Of a DNA stretch of 64,000 nt, positions 13,180 through 25,148 are shown in pieces (positions within the stretch are counted from its first letter, which is position 1; every line of letters starts with the position of its first letter). The notes beneath the pieces were generated by a model, which ran no database searches, was not told where the DNA came from, and saw nothing but the letters and a program-made list of their open reading frames with translations. The DNA is from Climacium dendroides (Eukaryota > Streptophyta > Bryopsida > Hypnales > Climaciaceae), in assembly GCA_950106755.1 (NCBI GenBank), contig OX467091.1:15455538-15519537 (forward strand), given 5' to 3'. A program made the translations under genes and the position numbers.

Positions 13180-14413
13180 AAAACTAAAATCCAAAGTTGT
13201 AAAGCTTGAAGAGGATGAAAGCAAATGCAATTGGTTGGATGCTAAGGTAGAAGCTTTGGTCGCGTTGAAGAACAAGATGCAATTGGAGTTCATTAAGAAT
13301 GCCCAAAACAAGGTTTGCAAGGAACTACATTCAATTTTAGGGTTTGAATTGAATAGTTATAATTATTTTTAGGCATTAGGGATTTTTAATTGCCTCACCT
13401 TGCTTTCACATATACTTCCATGCTATGTTTTTAGGGTTTAGGTTGAAGCCATCCAATTATAGTTGTAAATTTAAAAGCTTTTTGTTTGAGTTCCAAGGTT
13501 TACGGTTAGAATTGAAGGAAGTAATTAAGGTTGTAAATTTAAAAGCTTTTAGATTTTGTTTATAGTTTTTCATTAGGCTTGAAGGTTTAGGATTAGTGTA
13601 GAAGGTTCTAATTACAATTTCATTTGAGGGTTTGGATTTAAGTTGTTGAATGAAATTCCACTGAAGATTATTCTTGGTAGATAGATAAGCAAGGTTGACT
13701 TTAAAATTGATTTTTGACTGAATAAAAATTCACATCAATCATAGCTAGTTGTTTTGATTAGATGACACCTTTCCTTAAATGTACACTCTCTTTATCAAAC
13801 AACACTATGTGTATTTAGGATTTCTAGTTACTGCTAGCCAAATTGAACTTTTTCATGTGCACATCTTAAATTCTAAGTGTTTGGTTTTCCTATATACCTC
13901 CATATGCTCATTGATTTTTTTACTCCTAATCTTCTTTATAGAAGTTGATATGTGGTTGAAGTTGCACTCAGGTTCCTATGTATACAACCTAACTTCAAGA
14001 AAACTTTGAAGGCTTGCAAGAGTAAATTCAGTGACATGTATAAGACTTACAAAGACGACAAGTAGGCGAATAACATTTCTGGATAATCATGCCACATTTG
14101 GAAGTTCTATGACTCCATGGATTCTTTATATCATTAAAATGAACTTGTATTAAAACATATTTTAGCTTTTTCTATTGACATGCCCAATGAAGAGGATGAT
14201 GCGATAGAAGGCAAGACATAAAACATAAAGCCAAAGCCTTCATCTGTATTAAAGTAAGGAAAATCAAGTAGGAAAAATATCAAGAGAAAGCTTTAGAGGT
14301 TATGGGATAGCTTGTAGTAAATAGCAAAGACATGGTGGACAATGTGAAAGTAGCTAATGGGTTCGTGGGCAACCTTGACAAGAACATGGAAAGGCTCATT
14401 GAAAAGCTTTAAA
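13180..14413 (+). pseudogene. Trihelix (Myb/SANT-like DNA-binding) protein relic
   Basis: Two blocks on the + strand resemble a trihelix DNA-binding domain. Block 1 (13195-13312) reads EEDESKCNWLDAKVEALVAL then KNKMQLEFIKNAQNK, like the first helix with its conserved Trp, and ends at a possible AAG|GT donor (13312). Block 2 (about 13976-14180) reads ACKSKFSDMYKTYKDD and later WKFYDSMDSLY, like the last helices. A C-terminal stretch (14297-14413) reads KDMVDNVKVANGFVGNLDKN, ending EKL and a stop. In-frame TAG/TAA codons and one frameshift disrupt block 2 and the tail. An intact version would be a transcription factor or a transposon-encoded DNA-binding protein; the sequence does not decide between them. 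The middle of the domain is missing or in an unidentified exon. Confidence 0.55.
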
Positions 14414-16891
14414 TTATGTATTACATTATGTTTATTTGTTTCAATGTTTTGTCATGTTATCAATTGTTGTATAGGCCTACTTTAGTTTAGTAGTTCATTC
14501 TAAGAAATTCCTCTTTGTAATGAAGATAGATGTGATAAACGGAATTCTATTGCTTTTAAAAAAAAAGATTGCTCTATATTGCAATCTACTTTAAAGTGCA
14601 GTTCAATTTTTGATAGTCTATTTACATTATAACCTTTGTACTCCATCACATAGGTTGAGCTCTACTACTATGCCCACTTATTTAGAGCCCATAATTTGAA
14701 CTTTTTGTGGGGGGTAAATCTTCCAACAACTTTTACATATGTTTTGAAAATTCATATATTGATCATAGAAGGATGCATAATATTTATTGATTTACATTTG
14801 ATGCTCATTACTTGTTATTATTGCAATTGCTATATAAGGTGCTTGTTGAAGGAAGATAATGACACATTCGAAAATTATCCCATTAGAATAATAAGTTTGT
14901 TTCAAGGAAGATGGTCAAGTAGGATTTTTCTATGCTAATAGATTTGATATCTAGAATCAAAATATCTTGACTTAAATTCAATAGTCCAACTTGGATTCCA
15001 TAGCCAAAAACATTATTACAACGACACTCTCACACAAATCCAATTGGGGTTGATCTATACACCTAAATACATACTTATAAAATCTCCAATTAGGTTCAGA
15101 GAGTATTTCTACATCAACATTCAAATTCCATCTCATTCACATAATTAGGATTCATGATCCACAGTCTTTGCATCATACACAATTTAAACACATGTTACAA
15201 TACACATCCATCACAAGATACTAATTTGGCTAAGAATATTTTACTGTTCCAAATTGGTGTTTTAATCATCATTACAAATTGTTCACTAGAAACATCCAAT
15301 TAGGCTTTCACTCACTACAAAACATCACAATTTGGACACATTACTCATTCTCATCTCTCTGCCATCTCACACTCAAACTTTCTACATAAACTCACACACA
15401 AGAAAAAAATTACACAACACTCTCATTAGGACACACACTTGAATTTCATCACTGGGTGAAGAAAAATCTAATTTAACAACCCATATTGGAAGCTAAAACA
15501 AGAAGTTATCACATAGAAAGAGACAACCTAACTATCCCCCTTAAATTGCCAAATTGAAATTAAACATCCAACTCGGCACCAATTCTCAATTGGACTCACT
15601 TAGCTACTGAGTTAGCATCTCACCACATGTCAACTATAACTTGACTCCAATTTGGAACTCCACTACAAAAATCACTCCAAATTGGTAAAAGACATCCTCC
15701 AAATTCTAATTTGGAATTACAACTAAGAAAAAACTTGTCAAAATGAAGTACAATACACTCATTCACACTAAGAATTCAAAGCTTAAGGCAAACTTGGAAT
15801 TCTATAGTGCTATACTTTTAAAATAATCTATTAAGAGTTGATTGCATATAGGGAGGATTTAAACATCTTAAGACAATTTTGTAGAAATTTTTGTAGGAAT
15901 AATGGAATTGACATGTAATCCAATTTTTTTAAATATTTTTTGGGCCTATATATAATTAGTTATTATATTTTGAAGTTGACATGTAGTGGTCACTAAAAAC
16001 AATAATCTCTTAAAATTTATAGTACTAATACATAGTAGAAAGCAAAATGTACGTTTGCATCTTGATTGCTTATAGAACATGGGCTTTTTAGAGCAAATTG
16101 CCTTATGCATTTAATGATTTTAGGGTATATATAGAGTGATGACAACGGTTTTAATTCCTAAAGGCCCATCAAGTTCAGAGGCCAAAGAACACTTCAAAAT
16201 ACTTGTCTCCAAAGTGAGGTCAAAATTTTCATCAATATATATATATTTTTAAAACCAACCATATGATCTTTTCAGCATTTTTGCAAAATTTTAGATTGAA
16301 TATCTTTATCAATTGCAAGTTCAATGTGCCTAAACTTCAAAATATACAAAATGATGTGTGATACAACATTTCTACTTCATGAATAAATTGATTTCTAGAA
16401 TTACTTGTATGTGGAAAAATCCTTTATTAATTGAAAATTTCAAAATTCTCACAAAGAAAAATAAGGACTTCATCGAGGCTTACAACTGACTAACAAGATG
16501 ATGCATTAAATAGCTTAAAACACAAATGAAGAATACAAATGAGCTAGAGCTTATAGTAGAACTAAAATCTATTTAGAGTCAATGTCTTCTTTAAGTGTGT
16601 CATCAAAAGTTATGGTACTTTCTTTGGCCACATGAAGTTGCCAGCAATTTCAAGCCATCAATTCATGTTGAATAGTAGCTTGTCTTAACATCTTCATTTA
16701 TATATGTTCTTCTTTTTCTTTTCTTATATCAGGAGAGTCTTTTTGTATGTTGACTATTAAAGATTTTAGATCATCTCCATCATATTTCAATAGTTTGGAT
16801 TCATGAGCTTCTTTAGGAAGTAATAAGATCATTTGCATTTGTTTCAATGATTCTTTTACAATAAAGAAGAAAATAGCATCATGTTCAATAT
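14414..16891. other. AT-rich stretch with degenerate CCAATTTGG-like words
   Basis: From about 14970 to 15800, words such as CCAAATTGG, CAATTTGGA, ACACTC and CATCACA recur without fixed period, giving a low-complexity, stop-rich block. A minus frame at 16698-16973 runs into the MITE at 16892 and has no domain I recognise. No gene is supported. Confidence 0.4.
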
Positions 16892-17175
16892 CATTAGATG
16901 GAATTTGAGGCCTACAGAGGGTCGTTTCAGGCTTGTTCCCTTGTTGTTCCCCCCGCAACGAGGGAACGGCCAATTGTTAGGGAATTTTTAAAAAAAAAAA
17001 TTAGTTCTTAGAATGCAAAAAAAATTGAAAAAAAAATTCATTTTTTTTTCAAAAATGACGTGGCTAGGTCTCAACCACGTCAACCTACTGCGCTGTCACT
17101 GCTCTGTTGCTGTAGCAGTGCATTCCCTGCCATGATAACTTACGACCCTGTATAGGCCTTAAATCCCATCTAATG
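16892..17175. mobile_element. 284-bp MITE with CATTAGATGG termini
   Basis: The left end CATTAGATGGAATTTGAGG continues CCTACAGAGGGTCG. The right end is its reverse complement with few changes (CATTAGATGGGATTTAAGG when inverted), so the TIR is about 32 bp. Inside are A- and T-runs and the words GACGTGGCTAGGTCTCAACC and GCAACGAGGGAA. Both recur in reverse orientation at 41351-41655. It sits next to a PIF/Harbinger transposase relic, which could once have mobilised it. I could not read a clear target duplication. Confidence 0.65.
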
Positions 17176-17214
17176 TTTGAGGTTTTTAAAGTTTTGATTT
17201 GAAGAATCTCTTAG

Positions 17215-17520
17215 ATCTTTATGTATCTTTCACCCAACACATGTTGAAGCCATTGTTGTGAATGATGCATAAGTTACGCAAACAAATACAAGTTGTAACT
17301 AAATTTGGTAGATTTGCTAGTGGCACATCAATTCATTTTTACGAAATCTTCCATCGTTTTTTTAAACATCCAAAAGTTCTTTCAATGGCCATTCTAGTGC
17401 TAAACTATATGAAATTCCAATGAGCCTTTTCACGTGATAGTCCATCTTGCACACCTTTAAAAGGGTTGAAAAACCAAGGCTTCATTGGTTATGCAACATC
17501 TCTTATTAATTTGCAAGATG
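17215..17520 (-). pseudogene. PIF/Harbinger transposase C-terminal relic (HARBI1-like)
   Basis: On the minus strand, 17480 to 17340 reads WFFNPFKGVQDGLSREKAHW then NFI-stop-FS, then TRMAIERTFGCLKKRWKIS. This is the signature around the third catalytic acid of the DDE nuclease in PIF/Harbinger elements; the Glu of AIERTFG is kept. After two stops the next segment reads NLVTTCICLRNLCIIHNNGF, matching the family's C-terminal Cys/Leu-His-Asn block, although His is replaced by Arg here. Intact proteins cut at TIRs, usually with a partner Myb-like protein. In-frame stops and loss of the N-terminal half mean it is not functional. Only the C-terminal third or so is recognisable. Confidence 0.8.
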
Positions 17521-20485
17521 AAAATTTATTGTTCATAACGTCTTTGCTTAATTGACTTCTCTTAAATACAAACTAGTCATGACAACTTCTTATAATATGA
17601 GTTGGACTTGGACAAATATTTCTTAATGGAATTCATCCAACTTCCTTCCTAGCCTTCATCCTTTTATAACTTCTAGACCTTTAAGTCTTTTCTAAAGGAT
17701 AAATTTGGATTGGACTCCTTCGGACCCCTTCTAAGAGTTTCTAATTCCCTTATTTGGTTGACTCCTTAAGTCCTTAGTTTAGTTCTCCCTTGAATCCATA
17801 TTTTGGTGCTACTTTTAATAGGTTATTAATTTTAAAACTCTAATATTTTTCCGTGTAGAGGCAAAATCTAAATTTTTAGAATGCTAAGACACTTATAAAT
17901 TGAGTTTTCTTAGTGAAAATCATGCATAGATGATGGTTGATAGCTAATTGGTTCTATGAACTTCATCCACGATATTTTACTAACTTACAATTTGAAATTA
18001 ATTTTTGACTTTCAGTTTCTTATTACTTATGAAGATTCTATTCCTATTCCAAGTGGATAGATTTGGCTAATTTTCATTCAATTTTACTTCTAAATTTCAT
18101 CCATTCATATTTTCCTTTATTTTAACTCCAATATCTATTTATCTTATATTTTTAGAAACTCTAAACTTCTATTATAGGATTCTAACCTCATAATCAACTT
18201 GGCTCTTGGTCCTAATGGTCTGATTTGACCCTACACCTTGGCCTTCATAAAAGCTTGCTAATTGAAAAAATTAAAGTGAAACAAAATATTTAGGAATATA
18301 CTTCAGATTGTACTTCATCTTAGTGGTATGGAAATGCACCCTCAAAATCCTCTTCTTCTGCCATTGTATTTTTCAAATTTTGAAGTTTGTTCACCGCTAT
18401 TTTTATTACAAGTTTTGGTTTTGTTACAAGTGATTGGAAATTTCACCTTTAACTAGTTCTATTTCTTCCTAAACTACTTTCAACTTCTCTTCAATGTCCT
18501 TTTCTTCTAAAACATTTTTGTCACATCAAATCCTATCAAATCTATTCTAATAATTATTCGCTAAATGGTTTTAAAAATCAAACAAACTTAAGACAAGCTC
18601 AATTAAACTTTTCTCACTAATAACGAAATTCTAGAATTCCCCAAATTCACACTATTCTTTCATTTTTTTTCTTTAATCCAGTTCAAAATGTAGTTAAAAA
18701 AGTCAACTATTCTCTAATGATTGGTTTTCCTTTGTTTCCAATCTTCCTTATTTTTTCTTCAAGTACTAAGTACTATTCTCACAACTTAGTGCTCCTTGTT
18801 TGCACTTGTGTTTGTAATTGAATTGAAATCTAGTATGTCAACAATAAGATCTAGAATCCATAGATGAATTTTTTTCAATTATTGGGCTTAGTCTAACAAG
18901 TAGTAAGCTTCAAGTAGATCAACAAGTAGTAAGCTTCAAGTAGATGGAGATTTTCAATTCAAGTCGCATTCAAGCTCATTCAACCTCTATCACTTTGACT
19001 TCTGATTTTTGAATTGTAATTACTTTGGTCCTTCAAAATGTAGTCTTGATCAACTTTTGTTGACATTGTATAATTTGATTTTTGAACCTTCATCCTTCTC
19101 AATCACTCTAATCCTTTTGAAACTCACTCTAGTTTTTTGAAAAGCACTTTAGGCTTTTTAAAATTCATTTTGGTTTTTAAAATCTCACTTAGATTTTTTT
19201 AAACTCTAAACTTCATAGCTATTTTCTTAATACTAAGCAAAAATTTAAAAATAAATAAATTTGGGACCCCTTGGCATATCATCCCAATTTTGTTTAATAA
19301 ACCTATATATATATATATATATATATGTATGTAAAACCAATCAATCAAGGTACCAACTAATCCCTACTTGGCCTTTCAACTTGGATAGTTGGGCTATTAG
19401 TTGGGCTGGTTTGGCTTACTATTTGTTTAGACTATTTGTCTAGCTTATAGCTGGGCCTTAATTTAAATAAATTGTTTTTTATTTTTTAGCCTTGAATAAG
19501 CTAGGTTTTATTTTAGGAAGAAGTTTTTGTGTCTAATCTAACTTTTGGATATATTAATCTATTCCTACCACATTCTAACTAGAATTAGGCTCAAGACTCT
19601 ACTAATTGATAATTTTTTGGAACTAATCAACCAATAAAAAGAACTACGGAGGGCAAGTTCAAAGCTTCACCATTCAAAGCATAAAGAAAACAAAAGGAGA
19701 ATGTTTCCAACTTAGAACTTAGTTTTGGGGGCAATAGCTTCACCATCTAATTGCACAACCAACTACTTCAATTCCCTTAAGTTCAAATCTTTGCCATTTA
19801 TGAAAAAACCATTAAAAAAATCCAACAAGACATAGACAAAGTTAGTAACACAATTTGGAACGTATACAACATGAGTTAGTACAATTTGGTTAGTAATAAT
19901 TTGTTAGTACGAAACTTAATCACCCACAAATTTGTCCAATGTTTTGTTAGTATAAAAACCTTTGTCAACAAAAACTCACACTGAACCCCCTCAAAGTGGC
20001 ATCACTAAGGTACGGTGGAGGATTACTCTAGGATTAGTACAATCACTAAACTTAAATAAAAACTTACCAAAATATTTGAACAAAGTTAGTGCAAAAACTC
20101 AAACAAAACACAAGATAAATTAGTAAAATTTAAAAGGACCCCATGTCCTTCAAAGTTTATAGAAATAACAACAATTAGAATTTGAAATGCTTCAAAACAC
20201 ACACTTTTACCAACTTAACTAAAAAATGGCTAAAAAATCCAAGTAAATGAACCAATGCGATAACATTGTTGTATAGAGAGACATTTCCCTTGGAAAATTG
20301 CAAGGATTCTAGTTGTGACCAAGAATGATTTAGAAACACATATAGACATTGTCATATAAATCTTCAATGTTGAATGTTGAATCTTCTACACCACCGTAGA
20401 AGTGCTCTTTGTTGGCCTATCCTATTTTGGCTCTAAAAACCATGGGATATGGGACGGGTAGAATTGATGGCATATTACAAAATCC
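17521..20485. other. Non-coding, pyrimidine-rich then AT-rich DNA
   Basis: About 17560-18700 is rich in CTT/TTC words on the + strand. At 18896-18947 a 26-bp unit is tandemly duplicated. A short (TA)n lies at about 19305-19327. Words of the type GTTAGTACAATTTGG recur at 19840-19930. No coding region or RNA gene was recognised. Confidence 0.4.
18896..18947. repeat. 26-bp tandem duplication
   Basis: The unit beginning ACAAGTAGTAAGCTTCAAGT occurs twice head to tail, with differences only at the last bases of the unit. Recent slippage or unequal exchange. Confidence 0.9.
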
Positions 20486-20965
20486 TGCTACACTAAAATT
20501 GGTAAATAGTGTTGGGTGATAATTAGTGTTGTTCCCTGTTTTTCTTACCCCTAACACTATTTTTCAACTTATGTATAAATAGTGTTGGGGCACTTAATTG
20601 CTGTCATAAAAATCTGTCCCTTCCCTACAAAACTGTAATTTTTGCCCCCCGCCGTGAAAATCTATCCCTTTTCAAGAAAACTGTATTTTTTGCCTCCCAT
20701 TGTGAAAATCTGTCCCTTCTCTGCAAAACTATAATTTTAGCCTCCCGCTGTGAAAATTTGTCCCTTCTCTGCAAAATTGTAATTTTTGCCTTCCATGGTT
20801 CCACCGTGAAAATCTGTCCCTTTCCTATAAAACTGTAATTTACTATAGAGCTAAAATAGTGTTAGAATGGATAAATAATCTTCTAACACTAACCTAGCTA
20901 ATCACAATTAGTGTTATCTCAGTAAATTAGTGTTGCCAACACTATTTACCAATTTTAATGTAGTG
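20486..20965. mobile_element. 480-bp CACTA-type non-autonomous element
   Basis: The right terminus, inverted, reads CACTACATTAAAATTGG followed by TAAATAGTGTTGG. The left reads TGCTACACTAAAATTGG with the same continuation, so the TIRs agree at about 27 of 30 bases. CACTACA is a usual start for CACTA elements. Further TAGTGTTG words lie subterminally. The interior is a tandem array with no coding frame. A 3-bp target duplication is not obvious, because the left end has decayed. Confidence 0.7.
20607..20843. repeat. Minisatellite, about 48-bp unit, five copies
   Basis: Units starting AAAATCTGTCCCTT and continuing with CAAAACTGTAATTTTTGCC recur near 20609, 20657, 20704, 20752 and 20809. The spacing is about 47-57 bp. 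The array lies wholly within the CACTA-type element. Confidence 0.85.
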
Positions 20966-22296
20966 AATATGGATCTTAAACTTTCAAACTTATAGGTTGT
21001 TGATCAATAATCCAGCCTTATTGTGAGAATAAAGCAAGTCTATATGAGCAAAAAATCTCACTTCATCACCAAGACAAAAAAGAGGCTAAACAATGGTTTA
21101 CTCATACCGCCCACAACAACAAAAAATTTATAATAAAAGGAAAGCCACAAGCCACAACACACTACACAAAAAATTTCAACTTCTCCTTCAACTTCAACTT
21201 CAAGCTCTCTAACTCCAAATTCAATTCTTTAACCAAACTTTGGTCTCATATCATTGTTTTTTCAAGAGTTCAAATAAGATGAATGATATTTTTTTTTTAA
21301 ATTATGATGATTTTTACTCTTCTTCCATATCTCAAATCATTCTAACACTCTGTCCAACTTTTATAGCCATCCAAAGGTTTGATCCTTGTAATTGAGAGTA
21401 GCAAACATTTTTTCACTTTGATACTCACAACTTTTTCATAACAACTCCATATAACTATATAAGACAAGTGATAGCCGACAAAAATTTCTACACTTCTTCA
21501 TAATTTCGTTGCAATCAAAATATCTGTCCATCTTCTATGGTCAGTCAAAGTCTCTGTCCCTTTACATAAGAGGTAGCAAACCTTCTTTTATTCAAGCTAT
21601 TACAACTTTTGAATGACAACTTTAAATCAAGTAAGTGAGAACTCTTTAAAAACAAAACATCATAATATACAACTCTTTAAATTTTCATTGTAAAATTCTT
21701 TATACACAACAAGATCTCTCTCTTCAAAAACTCCTCTCTCAACTCTAAAAACCCATATACCAAACCCCTTCAAGAAACTTTTTAAGTCATTTGTTAAATA
21801 CCAAAGCTATATGGATTAGACCATACCCTTTTTTACATAGATGGGCCTTTAAACCTATGCTTATCCTTTTCTTGAAGTCAAATGACTTCAAAAATTAACT
21901 AAAAAATAATTTTTTTTTTATTTTTTTATTTTTTGACTTCAAATACACAAAATAAAAATTGAAAATACTCTTAAATACAACATAAAAAACTAACAGTAGT
22001 CTATTAGAGGTAAAAAATCAAAGTTTCAAAAGAAGCTTTACTCCATTTGCAAGAACTTGAGAATGCGTTTAATAGTGATTGCAACATATTTAGTATGATC
22101 CACCTTTGATAAAGGATTAACTAGCCCCTCCAATCAACATTAGTAGCCACAACTCCTTTTAATAGGCTTGACTATACAATAGTATTGATCATTGTTTAAA
22201 CCCGTTAAGCACTCTGAAGCCGGGTCCTTGTAGAAATTAGTCTGCATTATAGGCCACAAAGCCTTGATAATGCAGCTTGGCACTCGTTATGGTGCC
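20966..22296. other. No gene recognised
   Basis: AT-rich sequence with CTTCAACTTCAA-type low complexity near 21180-21240 and T/A runs near 21290 and 21910. No domain, RNA gene or clear element was found. Confidence 0.4.
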
Positions 22297-22355
22297 AGGC
22301 ACTATAATTTTGAAAATATCATGCCTGGCACGATATTTTCAAAATTATAGTGCCT
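22297..22355. repeat. Perfect hairpin, 24-bp arms, 11-base loop
   Basis: The arm at 22297-22320 (starts AGGCACTATAATTTTG) is exactly complementary to 22332-22355. The loop ATGCCTGGCAC can itself pair with GTGCCAGGC just upstream (22292-22300), so two alternative hairpins compete. It may be the core of a foldback element or a small-RNA precursor. No known microRNA sequence was recognised. Confidence 0.85.
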
Positions 22356-22659
22356 CGCATGATGTTTTCATTTAGGGCAGTTTGGAAATTTTAGGGCATT
22401 GATTTTTTTTATATCACTACTACATTTTGAAATCAGGTTTTTGTAAAGTCCTACCTGCAAAGTATGCACACAAGCAACACAATAGCAATGAGTAATTCAA
22501 GAGCAAGATTTGCAAGCGATTAAAGCGACAAGGCGATCACCACAAAGGAATGATCAACACGAAGGAGCGATACCACGATATGAAAGCGAAACAATCTGAG
22601 AAAGAAACAATGCAGCTACAACAAGCAGCGGCTACACAATATAAACAAGCCAGGTCCGT

Positions 22660-22696
22660 TTCGGAAAGAACGTTCCGGAAGCTTCTTTAAAAAAGC
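22660..22696 (+). promoter_or_regulatory. Perfect four-unit heat-shock element with TATA-like run
   Basis: Positions 22668-22685 read GAA CG TTC CG GAA GC TTC, four alternating nGAAn/nTTCn units in exact 5-bp register, which is the binding site consensus of trimeric heat-shock factors. Another TTC and GAA-like run (TTTCGGAAA) lies directly upstream, slightly out of register. TTTAAAAAAG follows at about 22686 and could serve as a TATA-like element. No gene is recognisable downstream; the sequence passes into a GC-rich foldback. Heat-inducible promoter function is an inference. Confidence 0.55.
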
Positions 22697-22779
22697 GCGC
22701 GTGCGAAGAAACCTGATTTCAAAAAGTTTTCGAATTTTTTTTCGGGCAAGGCCGACTGCTCGCGTGCTTAACGCAGCGG

Positions 22780-22905
22780 GAGGCCTCCCCCCTCGGGCCT
22801 CCCATCATGTGAGGGCCCCGCCCCTCAGGCTCGGGCTACGCCCTCACCTTCGAGGCAGGGCCCTCACATGACGAGAGGCCCTCGGGGAGAGGCATCCCAC
22901 TATAC
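22780..22905. repeat. GC-rich foldback
   Basis: TCATGTGAGGGCCC (22805-22818) is perfectly complementary to GGGCCCTCACATGA (22858-22871). Outer flanks CCTCGGGCCTC and GAGAGGCCCTCGGGG extend the stem imperfectly to about 40-45 nt per arm. Composition is very unlike the surroundings. It lies about 100 bp downstream of the heat-shock element. Confidence 0.7.
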
Positions 22906-24519
22906 TTAAAACATCTTTCAAATATCATAGCTCAGTTGCCGACTCAACACATTCAACCTATAATAGGATCACCAACGTCCGAGCATCACGTTGAAGGTTC
23001 CTGTCCTATCATTGCTCTACATGAGGTTGTTTTAGCAATTGAGAAGGTCCATCTTCTTCTTGAGGATGTTCATGTGGCGGAATAAGCTCCAACAACTAAA
23101 AAAGTTGATCCAGTAGTTGCAATAAAGAAAATTAAAATTCAGGTTCGACTTCAAATTACAAATGTATTGTGCCATTGACTTCAAAAGGCCATTTTTATTC
23201 TAATGAATTCCCCATCTCTTTTCCATCTTCAAAATCTCATCAAAACCTGATAGCAACTTAATACCAAAAAGAATTCAAAACTCAACTTTTGAAGTTTGAC
23301 TTTTCCATGAAAAGTTACTAGCCTAGGCTATATATTAGGTATGAAGGATTGAAAAAGCCCCTGCTTTAACCTCATAACAATTTTGTATGTCTCAAGAATG
23401 TTAGTCAACTCCATGAATTTCTTTCAAATCCACCGATTTTGAAGAATAATTTAAATATCTTCTTTTATATTAATAACATGCTCCAAAATTTTTTATGACA
23501 TTTTGACATTTAAAAGTATTTGAACTAAATATTCTAATTTATAGTGAGATTTTACCGCACCTTAGGTTATTTCTACGAATTTTTCATCGTGTATTTGGGT
23601 AGTTGATTATTTAGAAGAGGATCTTCTGACTATCAAAAAATTCCAAAACTTTTTTGTGAAACCTCTTATAGAATTACAAAAAAAATGTGCAATCTTATAT
23701 TTTTATTTTGAATGTGAAAAAAAAAAGAATTAAATCCCACTATCTTCTTCAATTATTTTTGTGAATAGAAAATCTTTCACATGGAAAAGAATCTTAGCAA
23801 ACCAATTTTGTCATTAGACTCTTAGCGTGATTTCTTTTTTGAAATACCGTAATCTAGTTATAGATGCCCTTCACTTGTCCACCTGGAGTTTTCTCCATTT
23901 GTAAACTAACAATTGAGGATTCTACTATTTTGCAAAATGAAATAGGAAACTAAAACCTCTCTCCGAGAATCAACTTAGGTTTCTCACATAGGTTCCCTTG
24001 GATCAATTTAGCTAGGATTTGTCACATGCAAAGCAAATTTAGACAATTTGGGCAATTTCTACTAATATCTATTATTTTTACAAATTCTGGGTCTCTATCC
24101 TATTTGCATACGAAATTTGGATTTATTTAATGAAAAATACTCTATTTAGGACCAACTAATATATTGGCATGTGACATACCTTATTTGGTTTTACACTTTT
24201 TTTGGACTTTTTGTATATAAAACTACATTCAAATTTGCAAAAAAAAAATCATGAGTCCTAACTCCTACGTGACAAAATGGGGACTTACAAAGGATTAGGT
24301 CAAAAAATAAAAACAATGTATGATGCCCAATTGCTATTGCCATAGCTCTAAATCTCTTATATGCAACAAGAAAAATACTCTATTTAGGACCAAATACAAA
24401 ATTAACATTTGACATATCTATTTTGATTTTACACTCTTTTGAGGGGTTTATTCAAATTTGAAATAAAAGTTTAAAATAAAAATAAAAATCATGAGTTTCA
24501 AATGACAAATTGAAAGCTC
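22906..24519. other. No gene; diverged direct repeat at 24129/24367
   Basis: Sequence is AT-rich without a supported gene. Two segments (about 24129-24280 and 24367-24510) share the blocks GAAAAATACTCTATTTAGG, ACATACC/ACATATC, TTTACACT and AAAATCATGAGT in the same order, indicating a diverged direct duplication of about 150 bp. Confidence 0.5.
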
Positions 24520-25148
24520 ATAATGTTTGTCTTCAACAATAATGTTTTGTACTCCACCATTATCTCTTAAGCAAGACTCTTCATCAAAATCCATTGAGTC
24601 TCCATATTTCATAGCATTTTGTTGCCCCTAGTTTCCATAAATTTAGCTAGTTTCTACAATTCACTGTGACGTTTATTGTTGTGACATAAATAAGAATAAA
24701 CAGATTGAAAAAGGCCCTCCAAGTAAGAGAACATGGGGCAATTGAATTGGGTTTTAACTACCAAATCGATCCTATAACTTGCGCAGCTAGCATAGAGACT
24801 AAATAGAGCCTACTTCTTCCAAATTTAGACAGTAATGTTCATTTTGCGGCCTTGGAAAGTAGGGACATTGTCAACTTCAAAAAAAACAAGCTTCACAACA
24901 ATCTCTTCACATGTTAGTCCACCCTTATCCAACAAAGGAGACATAATAACGTTGATTAAATGATCAATAGTGTTGCTATCTAAGACACAAGACAAGTGAA
25001 GCAAACAAGGAACTTTCTTCCACGATTCTACAGCATACACATGAACCCCTATCCAAGACATATTATTGATAGTAGTGACCTCATCAACGCTAATAAAAAT
25101 ACTAATCTTGCAGATTGAACAACAATTGTGAGGGCAAACAAAACACAC
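24520..25148 (-). pseudogene. hAT-superfamily-like transposase relic (KIAA1586/ZNF862-like)
   Basis: The minus frame from 25148 reads ISVDEVTTINNMSWIGVHVY (20 residues), then VPCLLHLSCV, IDHLINVIMSPLLDKGGL and an FQGRKM block. This matches the start of the RNase-H-like fold in plant hAT-derived proteins; the Asp of SVDE aligns with the first catalytic acid. After a stop the reading continues with RIDLVVKTQFNCPM, LFQSVYSYLCHNNKRHSEL, KLAKFMETRGNKML, METQWILM and MVEYKTLLLK down to about 24520, with more stops between. The order agrees with the family as I remember it. The region upstream (25149-26200), including a 185-residue minus frame, may hold the N-terminus but shows no clear zinc-finger pattern. 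Non-functional. Confidence 0.65.
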
